Of a stretch of 64,000 nucleotides of DNA, positions 58,562 through 64,000 are shown piece after piece. The stretch lies in contig NZ_CP045484.1 in NCBI RefSeq assembly GCF_009729055.1, positions 2,304,872 to 2,368,871 on the forward strand, written 5' to 3'. The notes under the pieces were generated by a model. It was given only the letters and a program-made list of their open reading frames with translations. It had not been told where the DNA came from and made no database searches. Source of the DNA: Sulfurisphaera ohwakuensis. Lineage in GTDB: Archaea; Thermoproteota; Thermoprotei_A; Sulfolobales; Sulfolobaceae. Positions within the stretch are counted from its first letter, which is position 1. Every line of letters begins with the position of its first letter. A program made the translations under genes and the position numbers.

Positions 58562-59217
58562 GAATTACCACCTCCAGACATTTGGGCTAAACCTTGTAAA
58601 GCCGTATTATATGTACCATATACAAGTCTATTAAAACCTAAAGCATAAATATCTCCAGTAGACTCATCATATTCTAGAATTAATTGTGGTAAAAACTGAT
58701 TTGGATGACCAACAACTTGCATTCCACCTCTAGTAGCATCATATTGGCTGAAATGTTCTGGACATAATAGGCAGTTATTTGAAGGATCATAAACTAAAAT
58801 GTAGCCCATATGTGCACATGAAGCTGAGAATCCTACAATATCATTGTTAGGTCCAACTCCATTTTCAGAGGGTACTCCAGTCTTTATAATATAAACTAGA
58901 TATCCCATATACATAGTAGTAACATATTGCCCAGGTGAAGTAAGTTGTGATATATTAGCAACTTTTTGTTTAACATACCCTACTTGCTGAGGTACCTGTG
59001 TAGGTACTGTTGTAGTTGTTGTACTTACCTGAGTTACAGTACTAACTTCCTTCTCTACTGTTACTTGAGGTTGGACAACTTTAGTAGTCCTCGGAAATGC
59101 GTATCCACCAATAACTATACCAGCTGCAATACCAGCAACAGCCGCTGCTCCACCAATAATAACTGCACGTCTATTAGGGTCTACGTTATCTTTCTTCTTC
59201 CCTTCTGCCATCTTCAT
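58558..59217 (-). CDS. aioB: Arsenite oxidase small subunit (Rieske 2Fe-2S, Tat-exported)
   Basis: A 219-residue Rieske protein. The Tat signal is [24 protein letters not shown] (residues ~15-38), followed by a Thr/Val-rich linker. The cluster ligands are CAH (in SASCAHMGY) and CPEH (in [11 protein letters not shown]); the CxHxGC cysteine of bc1-type Rieske proteins is replaced by Tyr, so the usual disulfide is absent. [11 protein letters not shown] and [19 protein letters not shown] match the AioB pattern. It passes electrons from AioA to an acceptor outside the membrane, probably a sulfocyanin encoded next door. First gene of the operon. Confidence 0.92.
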
Positions 59218-59225
59218 TACACCCT

Positions 59226-59266
59226 ATTGTCATTAACAATTTAAAATAATATATTTAAAAAACTTA
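59226..59266 (-). promoter_or_regulatory. aioB promoter: TATA box plus ATTGT-N5-ACAAT dyad
   Basis: On the minus strand AAGTTTTTTAAATATATT (59249-59266) is a good BRE-TATA match, predicting a transcript start near 59230. ATTGTCATTAACAAT (59226-59240) is a perfect 5-bp dyad covering that start, so a bound protein would block transcription. It does not match the palindrome before the MarR gene. The region between here and the sulfocyanin start (59267-59505) is AT-rich with no gene. Confidence 0.45.
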
Positions 59267-59505
59267 ACTCTCGAAAATATATATATGACTGAGTAAACAT
59301 ATTTTTGTAACTGAAAAATATTTTAATTTAATATAACTAAATTTTATTATAATGAAACAAAGTTTAAAGCTCTGAAAGTTTTATATCGTAGATGTTTATT
59401 TACTTTTTATTATAATAATTTAAATAAGATCAAAGTATTTATGTAAAGATATAAGTTTTATTAATGAAAAATCTTTTAATCTGCTATTTAAAACTATTAA
59501 CTAAC

Positions 59506-60186
59506 ATGGCGTCAAATACACCTATAGTAATAGCAATAGTAATAGCTATAATTCTAGTAGGAGTTGCTGCATATTATATTGCTACAAGATCTTCAACTAC
59601 AGTGACTACAACACTACCACCAACGACAGTATCTACAGTAACCACTTCTACTTCTACTACAGTATCTTCTACTACCACTTCTACTTCTACAACTACCACT
59701 TCAACAACTTCTACTACAACAACAACTTCGTCCTTACCTCCTGGTGCTATTGCCTTGCCTTATGATGCTAGTAATCATACTGTATTCTTATATTTAGCTG
59801 CCTTGTCTACTGGTAACACTTTCAATTTTAATGGAACTTCTTTTGGAAAACTACACGTCTACATACCAGCTGGTTGGACTGTAATAGTTTATTTCACCAA
59901 CGAACAAAGTGGTCTACCACACAACCTCTTGATAGTACAAAATGACACAGCAACACCAAATAGCTCAGATGTAGGAAACGATGGAAAAATACTACTATAT
60001 GTAGGAACAACACCAAGCTCCTACACTGCAAATGGATTAATAAGCGGACAATCAGCTAGTGGATCAATAACACTACAACCAGGATACTACTGGTTCTGCT
60101 GTGGAATAGCAGGACATGCAGTAGCGGGCATGTGGGGAGTAATAATAGTCTCATCCTCAATAACAGTGCCATATGCAACAACATAA
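59506..60186 (+). CDS. Sulfocyanin (membrane-anchored blue copper protein), copy 1
   Basis: A ~226-residue type 1 copper protein. An N-terminal TM anchor ([20 protein letters not shown]) is followed by a Thr/Ser linker of ~55 residues and the cupredoxin domain. Copper ligands: His in LPHNLLIV, and Cys, His and Met in [14 protein letters not shown] (C-x4-H-x4-M). Sulfocyanins carry electrons to terminal oxidases outside the cell. The in-frame ATG 59464 would add 14 residues; ATG 59506 is preferred as it places the helix as in copy 2. From 59671 the gene is identical to the complement of copy 2. Confidence 0.87.
   Translation: MASNTPIVIAIVIAIILVGVAAYYIATRSSTTVTTTLPPTTVSTVTTSTSTTVSSTTTSTSTTTTSTTSTTTTTSSLPPGAIALPYDASNHTVFLYLAALSTGNTFNFNGTSFGKLHVYIPAGWTVIVYFTNEQSGLPHNLLIVQNDTATPNSSDVGNDGKILLYVGTTPSSYTANGLISGQSASGSITLQPGYYWFCCGIAGHAVAGMWGVIIVSSSITVPYATT
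59671..60186 (+). repeat. 516-bp inverted repeat, left arm
   Basis: By my base-by-base reading this is identical to the reverse complement of 61268-61783, starting in the Thr-rich linker (ACTACCACTTCT) and ending exactly at the TAA stop codons. The bases flanking both ends differ at once. The arms hold the complete copper domain. Confidence 0.9.
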
Positions 60187-61267
60187 ATTGAAAGAGGTAA
60201 GTTACTATTTTCACTACTCAAAGTTGAAAAGACTTTTTTATTTTATTGCCTATAAGTAAATTATATCTTCTATTTTCTAATTTATTGATAAAATTAGTTT
60301 TTTAAGTGCTATTTTTATATATTATGATCTCTAACTTAATAACGATATATAGACATGGCACTTTTTGGCCTAGTTTCAAAACCCAAATAACTTCTCTTAA
60401 TGAAGATTATTCAAATAAACCTAAATTTAAGGTGCTAACTCAAGAAGATGTGAGGATAAATAACCTATATATAGGCAAGATCTTGCCCTTTAAAATCTCA
60501 GAAAGTATAACTTATCAAATAATACGCTTATTAGTAACCTTAATAGGACTTTAAAATAGAGATAATTAGATACTAATCTATGATGAGGAAATATAAAGTC
60601 TTATAAGCTTATTACTATCCATGGTCTACATAGTCTCCCTCCTAAGGTTGCAAACTTAGGTCTATTAAAGCCATGGTATGAGGTGCCTACTCATAAAAAT
60701 CCTAATTTGGAGTTTCTTGTCAAACAATTAGTGAGTATTATAAATTGGGAACTCATAAAACTCTAAAAAGCCTAGCCCTTCTTTAAGTTTAAGCCTTAAT
60801 GAAAGAATAATAATAACATAATATTACAAATAACTTTCGAATTTCATGACTGCATGAGAACAGAACCTATCCTTATTTCATGATTTAGGAGAAACCTCAC
60901 TGGAAACATATATTTCCTACACTGATTACCTTATTCTATCTATCTCATATCAAATTATACCCAGTCACAGTTTAAAGAGAAACAATAAGTCTTCAGGTTA
61001 AACATATGTATATAGAAGAAGGGCAAAATCTTTTTTATGTTGTGATTTACAGAAAAGACCTAGAAATATGAAAAACAAAAACATTAGTTTAGAAAACATT
61101 TACATGTGAGAGTTTTAAAGTCTTTGTATTAGTAGCCTAATTTACCTTATTCTGATATTTTTATAAATAAATTTCAAAATCTGCTGACTGTTTAAGAATA
61201 GTCTTGTCTCAGTGTAAGAATATACTTTATTAATTTTTAAGTTAATAAATAAAAAAGAATATATTTC
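60187..61267. other. 1.08-kb spacer between inverted sulfocyanin genes, with possible coding relics
   Basis: No convincing intact gene. An open frame at 60306-60554 (+) would give 82 residues (MISNLITIYRHGTFWPSF as a core) with no known match. A second open stretch, 60587-60766 (+), reads like protein (VANLGLLKPWYEVPTHKN ... INWELIKL) but has no start codon of its own; the two could be fragments of one decayed gene. The remainder (60767-61267) is AT-rich with stops in all frames examined. I cannot name a parent family. Confidence 0.4.
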
Positions 61268-61783
61268 TTATGTTGTTGCATATGGCACTGTTATTGAGGA
61301 TGAGACTATTATTACTCCCCACATGCCCGCTACTGCATGTCCTGCTATTCCACAGCAGAACCAGTAGTATCCTGGTTGTAGTGTTATTGATCCACTAGCT
61401 GATTGTCCGCTTATTAATCCATTTGCAGTGTAGGAGCTTGGTGTTGTTCCTACATATAGTAGTATTTTTCCATCGTTTCCTACATCTGAGCTATTTGGTG
61501 TTGCTGTGTCATTTTGTACTATCAAGAGGTTGTGTGGTAGACCACTTTGTTCGTTGGTGAAATAAACTATTACAGTCCAACCAGCTGGTATGTAGACGTG
61601 TAGTTTTCCAAAAGAAGTTCCATTAAAATTGAAAGTGTTACCAGTAGACAAGGCAGCTAAATATAAGAATACAGTATGATTACTAGCATCATAAGGCAAG
61701 GCAATAGCACCAGGAGGTAAGGACGAAGTTGTTGTTGTAGTAGAAGTTGTTGAAGTGGTAGTTGTAGAAGTAGAAGTGGTAGT
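61268..61783 (-). repeat. 516-bp inverted repeat, right arm
   Basis: Reverse complement identical to 59671-60186; arms are 1081 bp apart. Because both genes converge with the repeat at their 3' parts, recombination between the arms would only flip the spacer and leave both proteins unchanged. Confidence 0.9.
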
Positions 61784-61924
61784 TGTTGTTGTAGTTAGTA
61801 TTATTGCTGCATGTGACTTAGGTAATGGGTAAGTTACCATAGCGAAATTATATGCAATAAACCCTGCCATGATTGCTGTGCCAGCGAAAATTATAATTAG
61901 TAATGCTACTCCTAGCTTATTCAT
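61268..61924 (-). CDS. Sulfocyanin (membrane-anchored blue copper protein), copy 2
   Basis: A 218-residue protein whose last ~170 residues are identical to copy 1, including copper ligands His (LPHNLL) and C-x4-H-x4-M ([11 protein letters not shown]). The N-terminus is unrelated: anchor [24 protein letters not shown] and a shorter linker ([13 protein letters not shown]). ATG 61924 is chosen because a TATA-like CTTTTTTAAAG lies 19-29 nt upstream, giving a leaderless mRNA; TTG 61942 is the alternative. It is convergent with copy 1. Confidence 0.87.
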   Translation of the reverse strand: MNKLGVALLIIIFAGTAIMAGFIAYNFAMVTYPLPKSHAAIILTTTTTTTSTSTTTTSTTSTTTTTSSLPPGAIALPYDASNHTVFLYLAALSTGNTFNFNGTSFGKLHVYIPAGWTVIVYFTNEQSGLPHNLLIVQNDTATPNSSDVGNDGKILLYVGTTPSSYTANGLISGQSASGSITLQPGYYWFCCGIAGHAVAGMWGVIIVSSSITVPYATT

Positions 61925-62103
61925 AGCTATCTCAATTCCCAACTTTAAAAAAGTAGTATTTATTTTTATCTATTTTTACCAAAAGCTCAATTAAGTTTTT
62001 ATTTTCATATATATTGGTTTGGTTTTTTATTAAAATATAAGATTTATGAAGAAAAAGTAGTAAAATTTATAAATTATTATTCATTTTAATTAGTTGATCA
62101 GTT

Positions 62104-62250
62104 ATGTTATTCATCATGGCTTCAACTATCGCACCTCCGTCTAGTATTCCTTTTGAAGATGCGTTTGGTTTTCTACTTGCTGGTCTAGCTATAATTGCTG
62201 GTGTAGTCTTTTACTTATTAATAAGGAAAAAGATAGTAAATATTTTTTGA
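62104..62250 (+). CDS. 48-residue single-TM peptide, candidate small oxidase subunit
   Basis: Hand-translated: MLFIMASTIAPPSSIPFEDA followed by one TM helix (FGFLLAGLAIIAGVVFYLLI) and a basic end (RKKIVNIF), stop TGA 62248-62250. A second in-frame ATG at 62116 would give 44 residues. AAAATTTATAAATT lies ~30 nt upstream as a likely TATA box. Terminal oxidases of Sulfolobales contain very small TM subunits (SoxD has ~39 residues), so a gene of this size 134 nt before oxidase subunit II is a plausible one. Family not recognised. Confidence 0.55.
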   Translation: MLFIMASTIAPPSSIPFEDAFGFLLAGLAIIAGVVFYLLIRKKIVNIF

Positions 62251-62340
62251 GCTGAGTATAGTTTGCTTCTTTTTTTATATTTTTAGTTAAATGAATTATA
62301 TTATTTAAAAGTAATATCATTCAATATCATTTATACTAAG

Positions 62341-62354
62341 AAAAACTTTTAAAC
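62341..62354 (+). promoter_or_regulatory. BRE/TATA of the oxidase subunit II-I operon
   Basis: AAAAACTTTTAAAC is a near-consensus Sulfolobus BRE-TATA with centre ~62350, predicting a start ~62376, 8 nt before the subunit II ATG. No obvious operator dyad overlaps it. Confidence 0.55.
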
Positions 62355-62383
62355 CAATATATGTATTTAAATTTTGAAGTAAG

Positions 62384-62923
62384 ATGAGTGAGCATAAAAG
62401 AGATTGGGAGAAAATATGGTTTATAGTAATGTTGATTCTGGTTGCTGCTTTTACTGGTTATAGTTATTTTAGCGTCATAAATGGTTCTGCTGCAACTTAT
62501 AGATATGGTTTACCATTGGGAAGTGGTGTCCCTAAACCATTGCCTAACGGAACTATAGTAATTTATATGCTAGGTGTACAATGGGCTTGGGAGCCTATGA
62601 ATGCTACTGAAATAATTTATTTGCCTAACGGGACCATGGAGAATATAAGTGTAACTTCTACAGTTATAACTTATGTTAATGGTTTTCCAGCTATTAAAGT
62701 TGAACCAGGGCAACCAATACTATTAATTCTTTATAGTAATAATGTAATGCACGCCTTCTATCTTAGACTACCTCATGGACCACAGAATTGGAATATTGTA
62801 CCGGGTGTTAACAGTTATGCTTTCTTTTATGCTCCAATGACTCCTGGTAATTACACGTTCCATTGTGCAGAGTATTGTGGTATTGGTCATTCTTACATGT
62901 ATGGTTATTTGTGGGTGATGTAA
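62384..62923 (+). CDS. Heme-copper oxidase subunit II with CuA site
   Basis: A 179-residue protein with one TM helix (~12-32, [18 protein letters not shown]) and an extracytoplasmic cupredoxin domain. The binuclear CuA ligands are complete: His in [12 protein letters not shown] and [12 protein letters not shown] (C, E carbonyl, C, H, M). Thus it accepts electrons from a soluble or anchored carrier such as sulfocyanin, unlike the Sulfolobus SoxA quinol-oxidase subunit, which has lost CuA. The stop is 1 nt from the subunit I start, indicating an operon. Confidence 0.9.
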   Translation: MSEHKRDWEKIWFIVMLILVAAFTGYSYFSVINGSAATYRYGLPLGSGVPKPLPNGTIVIYMLGVQWAWEPMNATEIIYLPNGTMENISVTSTVITYVNGFPAIKVEPGQPILLILYSNNVMHAFYLRLPHGPQNWNIVPGVNSYAFFYAPMTPGNYTFHCAEYCGIGHSYMYGYLWVM

Positions 62924-62924
62924 G

Positions 62925-64000
62925 ATGGTGAAGTTATATCCTAAAACAAGTTTAGGTATGGCTTTAGTATATATTTCTGGAGCAATATCATGGCTTATTG
63001 TAATGGGAATTGCTGCTTTATGGTTTAGGACAATTTTATTAAATCCTCATACGAATCCTACCGTGGGATATGCTATTTCTCCACTTTATTACTTCTTAGT
63101 TACTCTTCACGGAATGTCTGCGATGTACATAATTGTTGAAGATCTAGCACTAGGAATATTTGCTTATGCATTGTATAAGAGTGGAATGTCTGTAGTTCAT
63201 TTCAGAACACTTACTGCCTTATTCTGGGTTTTAAATTTAGCACCTATAGTAACTTTTGCTGGAGGTCCAATAACTGGTTGGTATATGTATCCTCCTTTAG
63301 CGTTGCAAACTCAATCATGGCTTAACTATCACACAGATGCATTAATAGGAATGGCATACTTCTTCCTATTCATAAATTCTGTAGCTGCTATATTAGCGTC
63401 ATTGTTCATGTTTATTGACGCTATAAAGACAAGACCAAAAGAGGGTAAAATACCAATCTTTGCCTCTTATGCTATGATGTTTGCCGGTGCTCTAATCTTC
63501 TTAACAGAACCAGCATTAGCTGCTGGAGAATTATGGTATACATTATACTTCTGGGCTAATGTTCCAGTTAACCCATTAACGTGGGTAGTTTTATTCTGGT
63601 TCTTTGGCCATCCAGTAGTTTATTATGTACCATTTACAGTATTTGGCGGTTTATATGCATTAATTCCGCAGTATGCTGGAAGGCCATTATATAGTGAAAG
63701 GTGGGCTAGGTGGAACATAATTTTGCTGTTTACTTTTAGTATGTTAGCCTGGGTTCATCACTTACAAACATTCCCATTACCAGTGTATATAAGAGCATTT
63801 ATTACACCAACTACATTAATCTTAGCCGCAGGATCTGGTTTAACAGTATTGAATTTAGCTTTAACAATATTTTACAGTCCAACTGGATATAACTATAAGG
63901 ATCCAGTAGGTTTTGCTGCCCTAATAGCATACATAGGTTTTATATTAGCTGGGTTACAAGCATTGATTCTTCCAATAAATATAACTAATGTAATTGTCCA
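62925..64000 (+). CDS. Heme-copper oxidase subunit I, truncated by window end
   Basis: Hand-translated first ~358 residues of the catalytic subunit, open to the window end. Low-spin heme His is in [12 protein letters not shown]; CuB His and the cross-linked Tyr are in [12 protein letters not shown], and the CuB His pair is in AWVHHLQTF. The Glu of HPEVY found in A-type oxidases is Val here, as in B-type enzymes such as SoxB and ba3, implying a K-channel-only proton path. It should reduce O2 to water with proton pumping. The remaining C-terminal helices are not visible. Confidence 0.9.
   Translation, partial: MVKLYPKTSLGMALVYISGAISWLIVMGIAALWFRTILLNPHTNPTVGYAISPLYYFLVTLHGMSAMYIIVEDLALGIFAYALYKSGMSVVHFRTLTALFWVLNLAPIVTFAGGPITGWYMYPPLALQTQSWLNYHTDALIGMAYFFLFINSVAAILASLFMFIDAIKTRPKEGKIPIFASYAMMFAGALIFLTEPALAAGELWYTLYFWANVPVNPLTWVVLFWFFGHPVVYYVPFTVFGGLYALIPQYAGRPLYSERWARWNIILLFTFSMLAWVHHLQTFPLPVYIRAFITPTTLILAAGSGLTVLNLALTIFYSPTGYNYKDPVGFAALIAYIGFILAGLQALILPINITNVIV

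Noticed and set aside
58966-59244. Plus-strand 92-codon frame rich in Cys, Tyr and Ser
   Set aside because: Antisense of the aioB signal peptide and linker region; composition is an artefact of complementing Gly/Val/Thr codons.
59580-59730. Microsatellite or CRISPR-like repeats in the ACT/TCT-rich stretch
   Set aside because: It is the coding sequence of the Thr/Ser linker of sulfocyanin; units are irregular and there are no spacers.
60306-60554. Independent 82-codon gene
   Set aside because: No recognisable domain, no close neighbour and flanked by decayed-looking sequence; kept only as part of the spacer entry.

Overview
The window is chromosomal DNA of a thermoacidophilic crenarchaeon of the order Sulfolobales, most likely Sulfurisphaera (Sulfolobus) tokodaii or a very close relative. 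Base composition is strongly AT-rich, and genes are tightly packed with 1-40 nt overlaps. Several starts have an archaeal TATA box about 25 nt upstream, consistent with leaderless transcripts. Lineage-specific proteins include sulerythrin, the ROK-type hexokinase, sulfocyanin, UDP-sulfoquinovose synthase, TmcA and class I fructose-bisphosphate aldolase. The species assignment rests on remembered protein sequences (hexokinase, sulerythrin) and was not checked by search.

Layout. 1-5 kb: start of an ornithine-cyclodeaminase-family gene, a winged-helix protein, a polyprenyl-phosphate sugar transferase, a PUA protein, a lone molybdenum hydroxylase large subunit, a GC-rich structured non-coding block and a small M48 protease. 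5-9 kb: an alcohol dehydrogenase followed by cobalamin genes (cbiB, cobS and, divergently, cobQ). 9-20 kb: GMP synthase, HtpX, CBS proteins, a flippase, aldolase, sugar nucleotide and surface-glycan genes (PMT-like transferase, nucleotidyltransferase, agl3), hexokinase and gamma-glutamyltransferase. 20-28 kb: MazG-like protein, TmcA, heme A synthase and three transporters, with clear repeat and palindrome signals in front of two of them. 28-36 kb: a secreted S53 protease overlapping a PNGase-A-like protein, gluconate dehydratase and a PPP phosphatase. 36-42 kb: the sulerythrin / Fe-S / DUF3501 operon, a membrane-spanning HTH regulator and two tandem TauE-DUF1634 pairs. 42.2-45.5 kb: a mobile-element cluster (IS110, a decayed tnpB and an intact TnpB element). 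45.5-52.5 kb: glycosyltransferases, MscS channel, macro-domain protein, MFS and TPR proteins.

52.5-64 kb is the most distinctive part. An operon on the minus strand encodes arsenite oxidase (Rieske AioB, then a 1133-residue AioA) followed by two paralogous membrane proteins that share an intramembrane Ser-Cys-Cys motif; a MarR regulator lies beyond. Facing it are two convergent sulfocyanin genes whose copper domains are identical over 516 bp but whose membrane anchors differ. A 48-residue single-TM peptide gene and a CuA-containing heme-copper oxidase (subunits II and I, the latter cut by the window end) follow. Read together, these suggest a complete route from arsenite through AioBA and the blue copper protein sulfocyanin to oxygen, with the heme A synthase at 22.4 kb a possible contributor to the oxidase cofactor. 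No rRNA, tRNA or CRISPR array was found.
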